From Agarophyton chilense (lineage: Eukaryota > Rhodophyta > Florideophyceae > Gracilariales > Gracilariaceae), in NCBI GenBank assembly GCA_030374765.1, contig JARGXX010000129.1, forward strand, positions 744,001 to 808,000: DNA of 64,000 bases, read 5' to 3'. Position numbers and translations under genes: made by a program. The notes below the pieces were generated by a model. The model saw only the letters and a list, made by a program, of their open reading frames with translations, was not told the DNA's origin and ran no database searches. Shown in pieces: positions 46,390-57,146 of this stretch; positions within the stretch are counted from its first letter, which is position 1, and the number at the start of each line of letters is the position of its first letter.

Positions 46390-48527
46390 CTAAGAGTTTT
46401 CCGATGGGGTTTCCGATTCTTCCTGAGGATAAGATTCCTCTTCGGGGTCGTCCGTAGGGTCTACAATGGCGTGGACCTGGGGGGATTTTATAGGAGTATC
46501 CGGAGGCGTGGCATAGTCTGAGCTTCCAGGGGTCCCTGTGGCTCGTTTCTGTGCCCTGTTAAACATTTCTGCGGATCGCCGCACCCGTTAATTCTCTTCC
46601 CTTAAGGCTAGGAGGTTTTTGCGTTCGTCGTCAGGCAGATACCTCGCGCAGTCTTAAGGTTGGACCATTTAAAGGTAGAGGAAGCAGGCCCTTGATGAGC
46701 GAACAAAAACGTCCTTGCGGGGCGGAAGGGAGGAATACTTTGGTATGGGTGGTTCAGTGGTCGCTGTAGTTCCCTGGGAGGTATTTGATGGTGGCCCGGA
46801 CGGAGGAGCACTGAAAATAACCGCGAGGACATCTCCCGAATCGGCGTAATGGAGTGATGCATCCATGTCAGATTGCATGGAGCTAGCCATATGGGCTTGC
46901 TTGGGTTTACGAAATGGAGTTACGTGTCCTCTGGATATATCAGCGTTGCGCCGGGAAGACCTGTAGGTTTTGCCATAACCTTCGGCTTAGGTGACGAGCC
47001 TTCAGAAGGAGTATTGTGGGGTTTCTTTGTGGTAATTGTGGACATGGGTCCGAATGGCACGGAGTAATCCCGCGATGAAGTGACGTTTGAGCCGTCCTTC
47101 GAATAAGACATTTCCAAATCGGTAAACCTTCTTCCATAGGTCGCCTGCGAAGGCCGATTCGGTCATGTTAGAGTTCTGCCGAAAGAAGATTACTTCGTGG
47201 TGGGCATCCATTATAACGTCATCCGTGGCGTAAGTTTCCAAGTGGTTATGAACAATCTGAGGGTATGACCTGAGGAGCTCACGGTCTTGGGCATCCACGA
47301 GGTCAGTTTTGCCAGATATCCTCGAAACCACTCGGTCACGCGCCTGTTCTGTAAGGAAAAATGGGAAAAGGTACAGAGCGGCGCCCTCGTGGACATCGTT
47401 CTGATCGCAGGCCGTACGGAACAAACTGAGAAACCTAAGGATAGCAATGGGATCGGAACCCGAGAACTTGTCCGTAACGGTTATTTGCATCCGTTTGGCC
47501 CATTTGGCGACTCTGCGATCCACCGAACCAGAATATTTCCGACACCTGTCGGCGAGCCCGTAATTCCGGTAGTCCAGAACCATGAGGAAAAGTTCGTTGG
47601 TTGTTGTCAGTGGTTTGAGGCCTCGACCGGCAGCCACATCCACTTCCGAGTCGGTCGTTTCGGTCAAGGCCGATTCGGATTCACTCGTGTCCGAATGGTC
47701 TCTTCTTTTGCTTCTTCTGTTCTTCTTTCTCCTACGGTTACTTCTTTTTCTTTCCAGCGGAATGGCGACCTAAAGGATCGACGTCTCTATCAGATCCGAT
47801 GGAGCGCTGAGGTCGCTTTACCTCATATTGTCCTTTGGATAGGGCAATACGTCTCTCTTCTAGACGCGGAGCCTCACTTCTGCTCCTAGATTGTCCTTCC
47901 ATGGGATTTCCCTGATGGTGTTCCCGGCGAGGGGTGGGTAATATCGTCATTTCTGGGGGCTGGGTAGGGGGGTTGCCATATGGAAGCTGGATGGTTGACT
48001 TGTGGAGTGGTCCTAAAGACGGCGTTGCCTGACTGGCTCGTGACTTCTCCTTGAACGGCCTGAATGAGGGAGTCAATGAACAGCTCAGACTCCATGACCT
48101 CGGGGACGATTCGCGCTACGAGTTAATCCGTATGGTTAGCGATCGCCGTAGCGGGTCGCATTTCCACAAGGGAATCCACATGGGCTGAGCAGATCTCACA
48201 GAGACGGGGCCAGAGAAGGTCGGTAAGTCCGGCGGGAACGTTCTCTCTAAATCCTTCGATCTTACGGGGTTCTTTTTAGGGTGTTCCTGGCCTAGAGGTG
48301 GCCCTGGTGAGGCGTTCTCGTAAACGCGCTGCTACCGTGGGTTCTCGGCGAATCCTTTCAGAGTCGTCGAGGGGAGTCAGTACCCCTTGCCTGCGGCTTC
48401 TAGTGCTCCTGCGGTCACTAACAGTATCAACCTGTGGTTCAGGCGACATCGTCGGCGTTGCAGTGGCAACTGGTTCTACCGTAGGAGTCCTATGGTCTGG
48501 TCGGTTGGGTGTGTTTCCTGCATCCAT
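46390..48527 (-). pseudogene. gag of gypsy C, broken
   Basis: Pieces: 48276-48527 (Pro/Thr/Arg-rich N-terminus, Met 48527), 47738-48076, 47002-47667 (helical capsid-like part with KFSGSDPIAILRFLSLFRTA and SAFAGDLWKKVYRFG), then 46608-46862 and 46390-46584 (acidic linker PTDDPEEESYPQEESE). FSGSD....LRFL....ACD is typical of Ty3/gypsy capsid. The frames differ between pieces, so at least three indels are present. No CCHC zinc knuckle is clearly readable. Confidence 0.75.
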
Positions 48528-48631
48528 AATGGCGGTTGCTTCTGTACTTCTGGTTCGTTAGGGAATTAAACCAATGGTTAGAATCCGGATAATTCTTCGT
48601 TCCAGTGCTCCGTTCAATTATTCCTAGAGGA

Positions 48632-48649
48632 TTCTAAGTCGGGAGACCA
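48632..48649 (-). other. tRNA primer-binding site of gypsy C
   Basis: On the minus strand TGGTCTCCCGACTTAGAA lies three bases beyond the LTR end. It is identical over 18 nt to the site at 1839-1856. Confidence 0.8.
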
Positions 48650-48652
48650 AAA

Positions 48653-49065
48653 TGTAACGCAATGACTGGTTGGTCAGCGTACGGTTCTCGACCGGGGGTA
48701 GCGTGGTAGAGCGGGTCCTGAGGCTCGTATCCTTGACGGCGGCACTCCCAGAGTACCTCGTGCAATAGGCTGGCGTTTACTGCGTAGTCCTACAGGTCGG
48801 AGCTACCGAAACGATGGCTTGAAGACCAATTGCGGGAACTAATGTACCAAAAGTAATATAGTATCCTAACGGTGCCTACCTCACTCTAAGGGAGAAGCAT
48901 CACTCGAGCCAAGTAAATAACAATGGCGAGGCGCTGGGATCTCCCTGGCACTGTAATGCTAATCTATGGCACTAATTAAAATAATATAGTAATCTGAATG
49001 AGCCCAGCTGAGGTCGGCCAGTCCCCGTGGCGTCTGTAAGATACCTCAGGCCCCGGCAGCTTACA
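48653..49065 (-). repeat. 5' LTR of gypsy C (right border uncertain)
   Basis: The inner border is well fixed by the PBS: on the + strand the LTR starts TGTAACGC. The outer border is proposed at GCTTACA (ends 49065), which gives a 413-bp LTR with imperfect inverted ends. No second copy was found to confirm the length. Confidence 0.5.
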
Positions 49066-49751
49066 GAGCTCAACCGTTGTCGTTGCTCCTTCACTCTTCT
49101 TCCGCTCACCCCTTTTATTTGGCTGAAACCTACAATCATTACCGAAACCTAGATTTCCAACGGCATTCAAATACATGGCAATCATTCCCGTTTTCTGTTT
49201 CGAAAGCTTTACCTGATAATCGCATCACTCTGCAGCCTTCTAAAATCTGACAATAGGATCCAGCGCATTTCCAAATGCCGCTTAGAGAAAAAACAAGAGT
49301 CGGTTCCAGAATTGCACTGGAATGTGGAGAAAGTAATAAATCCGCACACTGGTTATCGCAGTAAGCGCTTTTCTTGGAAAAAAGGGTAGTAGCTGACCCC
49401 GCAAAGCGCTAATTGTATTCTAAATGCTTTCTATAACTTTGAACCGGTCAAAAATTCTCTTAATCAGTTTTTGCTTAATTTGTGGAAACTGCTGGCCTAT
49501 TTGCTTGCTTTCGAAAATCTTTCGACCGACTAAGCGTATTCGAAGCAGAATAAGTGCATATCATTTCAATAAATTACATTTTTTCTGTGCTTGCAAACGT
49601 AGAATTGGTGCTTGATCTTCCAGCGACGTTCAGTGGATATTGACATGGCTTTGAGCATCCCATCACTGTCTTTGACCTCCGAATGGGGCTATGTGTTTTC
49701 ATCAATCTGCCATTTGAAACCAAAAGTAAAAAACATGAAATTTCATAACTA
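49066..49751. other. No gene recognised
   Basis: A/T-rich sequence between the LTR of element C and the Tc1-like terminus. Only short frames are present. Confidence 0.4.
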
Positions 49752-49752
49752 C

Positions 49753-49779
49753 AGTGCGCGTCAAAACTATAGGACCAGC
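49753..49779. repeat. Tc1-like terminal inverted repeat (one end)
   Basis: CAGTGCGCGTCAAAACTATA, preceded by TA, has the CAGT...CAAAA..AT form of Tc1 family ends, and TA is the Tc1 target site. It lies just downstream of the minus-strand Tc1 transposase relic. The opposite terminus was not found. Confidence 0.6.
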
Positions 49780-49966
49780 AACCCCAGATAGTCAAATAGC
49801 GACATGACCAACCAAACGGTTGTCGTATGCAAGAACAATCAAATCAGAACAAACTACAGCTCAGCGTCTGTCAAAAACATTATTAGCTTTGAACCAACAA
49901 ACAAAACAATACTTTTACTGTAGTAAAAATTATAAGACCACACAATCAAACATTAGTTCAATGCCT

Positions 49967-50590
49967 TTAAAAGCGCCAGTACCTCTTCTTTGCATCATGT
50001 TTTGCTAGTACAGCAATTAAAAGACGCATCATTCCTTGCACAAGTGTTTTTAAAAATCCCTCCAACATCTCAATCCACTCTTGCGGAATGCACAATTTCG
50101 AATCCTCTTTTGTTGAAAACCGTCGTGCATTGCGGTAGACAGCTCTCGCCAACGAACCTCAGAGATTTGTTATGGGGTTCAAATCAGGTGACTGACTCCC
50201 CTAGTCCATAACGGATTCATTTTTTGCAGCAAACCAGCCCTTCGTATGATGAGAAACATGTATAGTACAGTTTTTCTCTTGTAGGATCCAGTTTTCATCA
50301 TTAGTTATAGCCGCCTAAGGCAGTCGATAATCTTTTAGAATCTTCGTATACTTCTTAGAATTCTGTATTCTTTCATTAAAAGCCAAATCACCAAGACCAT
50401 AAAAAGAATAAGAATCCCCAAACAATGGCACTCCCTTCCCCTCCTTGCTTCTTAGAAAACTTCCATCTTCTAAACCAAATTTGTGCCAATAAAATGCAAT
50501 GCCATCTGGACGGTCCATAGTAAAGTTCTTCTCATCAGTAAAGATTATCATTCGGCTTCTGTCGGTGTACAATGTCCCAGTTTCCACTGA
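49967..50590 (-). pseudogene. Tc1/mariner transposase relic
   Basis: The catalytic DDE region is readable on the minus strand. RMIIFTDEKNFTMDRPDG has the first Asp. After a TAG comes WILQEKNCTIHVSHHTKGW, where the family has QQDN (second Asp lost). Then a TAG and SQSPDLNPITNL follow, then a TGA and GSLARAVYRNARRF; both of these stops stand at positions that are Trp in relatives. The piece 50315-50587 is intact. The N-terminal DNA-binding domain cannot be read. It is inactive. Confidence 0.85.
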
Positions 50591-50898
50591 ACCCGTAAAT
50601 GCTTATAAATGGGTGTCAAGAAAAATTACTTCTTCATTCTTTTGTACTGAAATTTATTGCCGACATGAATAGCACGACGAATAGTAAACTCTTAATTAGA
50701 GGATTTACGCAAACCCAATTCTCGTACAAATATGGTAGACAGAAGTTACAGGTTACAAACCTGTCCTTCGTGGGTACAAACTGCACGAGATTGTCTTATC
50801 ACTTCTCGTAGAAAAGTCATTTCATACGAGTTGGTGGTGGTATAGCGTTTGCAGGTGCAGAGTGGCTTTCTGGAAGCTCGTTCTGGGTTCTTTCCGTC

Positions 50899-51819
50899 AT
50901 GAATACATCTATACAACCATCCAACTCTGTACAATCTACACAAGACGAGATAGAACCTTGTGGAGATCCGAAATTCATACAAAACTTCGTCGAACAAAAC
51001 AAAATGCCATCCGAGAAACAGACTGCGAACTCTAAACTAAAACGTTTTCGATTTCCTGCCCTGTATGATCTTTTCCTTGTACGCGCTGTTCGCAATGCAG
51101 ATGCACACATACCTGCTTGGGGTAAGACAGATATACTTTTAGAAAAAGTTCAGAACTCGTTCTTGAAACTTGTGCCAAATAGTGCGCTTTGTTCTATGCA
51201 TACACCCTCTCACAAAACACTTATCGATCGATTCAAACGTCTTGTCGTTGTTCGACGCGCGGAAGTAAAAACGAATGAATCTGCTATTGGTATTGTCGAA
51301 ACCTACGGAGAAAAAGAGGCGCTTCTGGATGATCTGATCCATGAAATTGGCGAGAAAAATGAAGCTACGAAAGTGGAGAAGGAAGAACTGGGCAAAAAAG
51401 AAATGCAACTGATCGCCGCAGGAGAAAAGATACGAGATCAAGCCTTGAAGAGAAAGAAATGCGACACGTCTAATGATGAGAAAATGACTTCTTCAAAATC
51501 AAGTGGCATGAAACGAGCCCGACGTTCGGAAGCATCAAACTCGAATGATGATATGACTAATCTTATCAAGGAACAATCGAAAGTGCGCCATCAATTTGAA
51601 CAAAAGAGGTTTGAATTGGAGCAGGAACGATTTCAAGTAGAACGAGAGCGAAATGCAAAGGAATTTGAAAGGTTTGAGGCTTTGAAGGAAGAAAGCAACC
51701 GTCGATTTACTCTCGAAGAAAAGAGGCTCGATATGGAAAAAGAAGAGCGCAATTTGGCGCGTGCCGAACGACAGCGGATGATAGGGCTAATGGAGGTTTT
51801 GACAAAGAAGCTTCAGTAA
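50899..51819 (+). CDS. Myb/SANT-like, coiled-coil protein (306 aa), intact
   Basis: The longest undamaged ORF in this part, from Met 50899 to TAA 51819. Residues ~50-115 (RFPALYDLFLVRAVRNADAH, W at GKTD, then TLIDRFKRLV) look like a Myb/SANT-type DNA-binding domain of the kind seen in companion proteins of transposons. Residues ~115-180 are a charged helix, followed by a Lys/Arg-rich patch (SGMKRARRSE) that may be a nuclear localisation signal. The last 90 residues are a long coiled coil (FEQKRFELEQERFQVERERN). I see no paired transposase on the same strand, so it may be the surviving half of a two-gene element or a captured host gene. Intactness among wrecks suggests recent arrival or selection. 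Confidence 0.6.
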   Translation: MNTSIQPSNSVQSTQDEIEPCGDPKFIQNFVEQNKMPSEKQTANSKLKRFRFPALYDLFLVRAVRNADAHIPAWGKTDILLEKVQNSFLKLVPNSALCSMHTPSHKTLIDRFKRLVVVRRAEVKTNESAIGIVETYGEKEALLDDLIHEIGEKNEATKVEKEELGKKEMQLIAAGEKIRDQALKRKKCDTSNDEKMTSSKSSGMKRARRSEASNSNDDMTNLIKEQSKVRHQFEQKRFELEQERFQVERERNAKEFERFEALKEESNRRFTLEEKRLDMEKEERNLARAERQRMIGLMEVLTKKLQ

Positions 51820-52003
51820 CATTTCATAAGTCACGTGTGTGAAGAGTTCAAGTGCTTGGAATGTATGCCAGGAGCGGTGGGGATTCTGCAACTTACTTAT
51901 GATGGAGGAAAGCAAATGTGCTTGCGTGTTTCGCTTACAAATGGATACTTCACTAGACTGTATTCGAGATGATCGTCATCATATCGTAGACGTCAGCAGA
52001 ACA
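51820..52003. other. No gene recognised
   Basis: Short spacer between the Myb-like ORF and the opposite-strand fragment; nothing identified. Confidence 0.3.
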
Positions 52004-52290
52004 TTACTCCATCCTTATAAAAAAAGCGGTTTGATATGAATTCGTTGCTGTTGTTTCGAAAGAGTAAAGACAGTTACTCCCGGATCTGATGCAACAGCAT
52101 ATTGACGTAAATCCCAGCTCCATGGGATAGAAGACGATTTGATTGAGAATTGGGCTTTGAGTCTGCACGCACCGAATGTTGGAATACGACTGGTGTGCAC
52201 GTGCCAAATTTCATTGTGCTTGCCAGCAAACATCGCAAACTCGGCGCACGGTCATAACGCACATGTTTGATCTCCAAAGTTGTGAGACAT
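52004..52290 (-). pseudogene. Possible WD-repeat protein N-terminus (ARPC1-like)
   Basis: A minus-strand frame starts MSHNFGDQTCAL, meets a TGA, then continues CAEFAMFAGKHNEIWHVH...SSSIPWSWDLRQYAVASD. The start '...C.AW....A.....NEI.IY' followed by 'SIDW..D.R.IV..S.D' is the order of the first WD repeats in the Arp2/3 complex subunit ARPC1. The match is loose and the frame breaks afterwards. If right, it lies head-to-head with the ATAD2-like relic, as neighbouring host genes would. Confidence 0.3.
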
Positions 52291-52370
52291 AGGCCCGATC
52301 ACTCGACCCGAAGGCAGGAGATGAACAGGAGCAGACGCACGCCCGTCGCGTACTTGCAAGGCCAAGATTA

Positions 52371-55300
52371 TTGAACGCCTCTCACTTCACAAGAACTACC
52401 TCCACGGCGAATCCGATGACGTTTTTATGCGCCCTCCTGAACATACATCGCGCAGGATGTCCATGGGGCACGTCCATGAAGAGCAAGATGATGACGACCA
52501 GGACAACCTACCGCTGGGAGAAGCACTTTCAAAATTTCCGACTCACCACCCATTATTCATGATTCGCCTGACAAGCACGCCGCTCAATGTCCTGTCGCTC
52601 ATGATAGACATACCACGAACGACGAAGATTCCGATAAAGAATTAGAAACAATAATACAGCAGCAAGCAAAAAATGATATCCATATGTCTCCATCAGAGGA
52701 TAATCTTAATGATGACGTTGAGGAAAACGAAGAAGCAGACGACGATGACGACCCCAACTTCGCAGGTGGGAACACCAAGAAATCCCTTTCTTTGCGTCTG
52801 TGTGTATCTAGCCGAGCCTCCCCTATCGTCACCAAATCTGCCCGTGTGAGCAGGCCCCCGGAACCTGTTGTCCCAAATATTGGAGCTCCTGTTTGACGTA
52901 GAGAAAATTTTCCTTCTGAACCTTTCCCCTCAGCTTATTTGGGGCGCCTTCGTTCCCGCACTCGACGTCTCGGTATTTACGCACCCGATGGAAATCAGAT
53001 CCGCGATGCATACCTTATCAAGCCGGAAGCAGAAATTATGCAAGACGCACATCCCAAGCGCAGCCCAGGGCGATTAGTGTGTACCGAAGTGTTTGAAACA
53101 AAACGACGAACGCGATGGAGTTCTCGCCTCAATTCCGACGCTGTGCCAAATGAAGAACCGCATCCAATTCCTTATCTAACCGGAAATCGATCACGTTGTG
53201 GCGCTCACGATCGTGGTAGGGCCTCTTTCTCGAAAACGACGAAATGGTTTTAACTCAGCCGGAGATGATGATTATCAATCTCCTCAGAGCCGCGAAGAGG
53301 AATAGGAGGAGGACGGAGAGGCCTTCTCAGAAGAACAAGAATTGGAAAGGGGTCGACACGAAGCGAGTGATGAGGAACATATTGCTTCTTCCACTCGCAG
53401 TCCTGGGAGAAATCGAAAACGTTAACCGCAGCGAATTCTTCAGCGAAAACGAAAACGTCCGCGAACCCGTTCTGCGAGAGATGAGAACGCTATTGCCCGG
53501 GATACAAGAAATAGCTACCGTCCTAGGAGAGAGCCAATGCGTCCTATGGACTTTTATATGGATCTGTGGAGCAAAAACCGGCGACGGGAAGTGCTCTCAA
53601 GGTGTTCGAAGCCTTGCTCCCTGGGGGAGGCAGACTCAGAGACAGAGCCCTCCGTTCCACCCGTAGTGTGGGGTGTAACTCCCACGGGGGATTCCGGCAG
53701 TACCGACGGAGGTGAGGAGTAGAAATCGTTGGGTCGGCAATGGGTATGGGTATCCCAAAGAATGGGGGAAAATCCGGCGAAGAGGAAAAACGAGGCGAGG
53801 GTCGGGCACTAACAGGCACCGGACCCGAGAACCAGAAAAGGGGCGAAACAACAAAAGAAACCCAATACAGGGGCGAAAACCTGTCCTCGAAAGGAAACAC
53901 AAAAAGCACGCAACAAGTAAGCAGAACCCCCACGGGGTATCGTGCACGCAGGTCGTCTGAGCGGTCCCAAGGGGGTGGTTGCACGGAACCCAAACGTGGG
54001 CACTCTCCAAGTGGAGTCGTGTCCCTACGCAGGCGTTGCTAACCAGAGCCCGTTCCGGGTTGTAAGGCCGAAACGATGGCGACGAAGAACCTCTAAAGGT
54101 ATCGAAGACCAACCTTGGTTCCCATTTACTCTGAGCTTCGGACTGGCAGATCTCGTCTCCCTAAGAAGGGCCCACTAACTAAACTCTACAGTAATGCACA
54201 CCTGCTCAGGGCAATACACGTGGAGATCCCACTGTAAGGGCCCAAAAGTCCAACGTTCTAACAAATATCCGAAAATCGGTGCCGAAATTAAGCCACGTGT
54301 ACCACGGGGCCAATCCAACCATGGGCCATCCGAATCCTTTCTTCACAGGCGAACTCTAACCAGAAAACCGTGCCACCTCAGCACACCTTAGAGGGGATCA
54401 TAGTCATAACCCTCGGAGGGTTCAACCCTCATTCTATGAGTTGCATCTTCAAGTATCCCCTAACTGGGCGTTGCTCTACAGGATCGAGATAGAAGCATAG
54501 ATGAAAACGACAGTACAGATGTCTCAATTCCATAAACGAAAAAACCACGTTCAACCAGAGCAGCTGCAAGTCGGGCAGGTGATGCGGTCGCGAACGATGT
54601 ATCGAAAGTCGACTTTCTTAACAACCCCCTGGCGCTTTCTGACGTTGGAGCCCCCGTCCGGCCGAAACGCATGGATCGCTTCAGTCCCAAGCGGAATCGA
54701 AAGGCTCCGACGAGACCAGACCCGGTTCTCTTTGATGGTGACGATGCCCTCAGCGGAGTCCCGTCACCGATAGAACCAATTCAAGTAGATCTTATTCTGT
54801 CGTGGAATGATATTGGAGGACTCGATCATCATATACGCACCTTGAAAGAAATGGTGTTTCTTCCGTTACTGTACCCGGAGGTTTTTGAAAAGTTCCCTGT
54901 GGAACCAGCAAAGGGATTGCTTTTCTATGGGTCATCGAGTACCGGTAAACCCTTCGCGCACGAGCTCTGGCGGCCAGCTGTGGCACAGATCCAGTCAAAG
55001 CGGAGTAGATCTTGTCCAGCGACTCAAAAAAGCCGGAGTCTGAACCGAGTGGTGGACAGACAAAAGAAGAACCAAATAACCCGAGTCAAAGTCGTCAGAA
55101 TGGAAGAATCATAGAGGAGGAGGTCATTGACAGTTCTGCCTTCGACTAAAATGCCCAAAAACCTGAGACGACAGTTACACAGCCAACTATTGAGATACCA
55201 TCAGACATACCTTAATTGAGTCATGCAAGAGCAGATGGATTTGCGACCAGTCCGGATAAGACTATAAGTGACATAAATGCAAAGCAGGAAGAAGCTAAGC

Positions 55301-56064
55301 TTGATATTTCCCCATATTCTTTGCCAGCGATCAAGAAGAAACCAAGAGTGGCTTTCTTCATGCGCAATGGTGCTGACTGTCTCAAAAAATGGGTCGGATA
55401 AGCTGAGCGACATCTTCGAATGACTTTTGAGGCAGCTAAAAAACATCAACCTTCAATTATCTTCTTCGACGAGATAGATGGTCTCGCCCCTGTCCGTTCC
55501 TCCCACCAAGACCAGATTCACTCGTCAACAGTTTCCACACTTCTGAGCCTCATGAATGGCTTGGATGCAAGGGGACAGGTGGTAGTCATCGTTGCAACAA
55601 ATAGAGTTGACGCTATAGATCCTGCACTGAGACGCCCTGGCCGGATTGATCTTGAGTTCATCTTTACCCTTCCCAACGCGGAAGCACGAAGGAGAATTTT
55701 GGGTATTCATACGGCGAAGTAGAAGCCTCCACCAAACCAGAAAATGCTGGATGCCGTTTCCAATATAGCTGTAGACTATTGCGGAGCTGACCTGAAGGCT
55801 TTACGCCCGGAAGCAACAATTCGGGCGTTTCGACGAAGGTATCCGCAGATTTATCGTTCACATGATAAGCTGCAAATTGACGTGAATGAGGTTCGCATTT
55901 CTACAAAAAACTTCGTCGCAGCAATGAAGGACATCATTCCGGCGAGCAACCGTAGCGCCAGAACTTATGCTCGGCCCATCTCTGAACGTCTTCGAGTCAT
56001 TCTCAGCCATCCCATGCAGTTTTGTATATACCTGCCGCATCCTATGGACTTTTATACCTACTAA
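52371..56064 (+). pseudogene. ATAD2-like: ATAD2/Yta7-type AAA ATPase, decayed host gene relic
   Basis: The N-terminal part (52400-53560) is acidic then basic, e.g. EENEEADDDDDPNFAG and RLRSRTRRLGIYAPDG, as in ATAD2/Yta7 nuclear AAA proteins. After the solo LTR come RMDRFSPKRNRKAPTRPDPV and ILSWNDIGGLDHHIRTLKEM, the diagnostic start of the first AAA domain. Walker A reads FYGSSSTGKP instead of GPPGTGKT, so nucleotide binding is lost. Walker B IIFFDEIDGLAPVRSS is intact, as are VIVATNRVDAIDPALRRPGR and VDYCGADLKAL. An indel after GKP, several TAA/TAG codons and one stop within KWVG/AERHL break it. The bromodomain is missing. Intact relatives remodel histones at promoters. No introns are evident. 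Confidence 0.85.
53565..54480. repeat. Solo LTR (916 bp) inserted in the ATAD2-like relic
   Basis: It starts TGTGGAGC and ends GCTCTACA, a near-perfect inverted repeat, and is flanked by GGATC at 53560-53564 and 54481-54485. Removing it with one GGATC rejoins the host reading frame. The text inside (GTTGCTCT at the end, repeated stretches with GTAAGGCCG and CACGGGG) recalls the LTR family of 58612-59477 and 60040-60891. Solo LTRs arise by recombination between the two LTRs of a full element. Confidence 0.9.
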
Positions 56065-56684
56065 AAATGTTGGCAGCTTCGATGCTTGTGCTTCTTGACG
56101 ATGCGCATGGTGGTGGATAGAGGAGTGAATAACGAAGGCGGGAGGGAAGCAGGCGGCGGGTTGGAGTAAGCGTCATTGATCTAAAGTGCGGAGAAAGGCG
56201 TGCAGACAAGGGGCGAGGTAGTCACAGGCACGGGAGCATGCGAAAGAGCTGGTGTGCGAGGCTTGATGGGGCGTTTGTGAAGGGGGAGGGGCACACTGAA
56301 ACGTCGGGAAGCGGCATGACGGGTGTTGACGTAATCGAGCATGGGCACATAAGTGATGGCTGAGTGGAGACTGACGTGATCATGGTCTCTTCTATTCGTA
56401 CGTATTTAGGACTGGACTTCTCCCTTACTTCCTTTGGCTCCTCTCGTTTGTTTCCAACCCTCCGTTTATTCACGCTGGACATCTGGCCAGAGTCATGTAT
56501 TTCAGACCTTCCGCTTCAAACCCATTCAATTCTTCGTTCACAACCCGAAAACACCACGGTACACTTCGCCAAAACGTGAACGAGCAGCGCGCTTCTTCCC
56601 TAGCCCTTCATTGTAGAAACGTTCGCGCCATCTCCGATCATCACGACTCTCAAACAGTCATAAAAGATTCCTCCAAGGTGCTTT
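56065..56684. other. Spacer between host gene relics
   Basis: No domain is recognised. + frames 56364-56616 are Phe/Arg/Ser/Thr-rich and could be remains of a plastid transit peptide in front of the histidinol-phosphatase relic, but the frame does not connect. Confidence 0.3.
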
Positions 56685-57146
56685 GTGGAAATCGTTCAAA
56701 CCGCCATTCCAGCCGCCGAAATCGCAGGAGTAATAATTCGGAAGTATTTCACAAGCCCCATCGAAACACTCTACAAGCAAGATGAATCTCCAGTCACCGT
56801 AGCCGAAAAGGTGGTCGAGTCCGCCGTACGTGCCCTCATTAATCAGCAGTTTCTACACCACGCAATCATTGGTGAAGAGCGTACAAATCATTCTACGAAG
56901 CTTCATTCTGAATACCAATGGATGACCAACCCCATTGATGGCACCAAAGCCTTTATGATGGGGCGCGGGACGTTTTCAACCCTCATTGCTGTGGAACGTC
57001 GTAGTGTGCCTTTGTTGGGCATTGTCGACCAACCCATAACTCAAGAACGTTGGGTTGGAATCAGTGATGAGCAGGCCATGCTTCATGGTAAGCCGTTCAG
57101 AGTCAGAAACCCTCCCGTAATTTCTATATGCGTGCCGATCTCGTAA
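56685..57146 (+). pseudogene. Histidinol-phosphatase (IMPase family) N-terminal fragment
   Basis: Reads IPAAEIAGVIIRKYF, DESPVTVAEKVVESAVRALI, HAIIGEE (metal-binding Glu), WMTNPIDGTKAF and LLGIVDQPITQERWVG. This is the inositol-monophosphatase fold in its HisN-like form; GVIDQP....RWVG is typical of histidinol-phosphatases, which dephosphorylate histidinol phosphate in histidine synthesis. The signature WxxDPIDGT has Asn for the first Asp, so metal binding is impaired, and DxxT near the N-terminus reads SPVTVAE. The frame ends after about 154 residues, while the family is about 260 long; a C-terminal half is at most hinted at by VTNYGVCSFAM near 57210. It is a non-functional relic. Confidence 0.8.

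Larger units (their letters stand above)
41934..49065 (-). mobile_element. Ty3/gypsy chromodomain element C, minus-oriented
   Basis: From right to left: LTR (48653-49065), PBS (48632-48649), gag (48527 to about 46600), protease, RT, RNase H, integrase and chromodomain (to 41934). The aORF at 39617-41868 extends the element further left on the opposite strand. Multiple frameshifts and stops make it defective. The order with a terminal chromodomain is that of chromoviruses. A left-hand (3') LTR was not identified, so the true left border is unknown. Confidence 0.85.
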
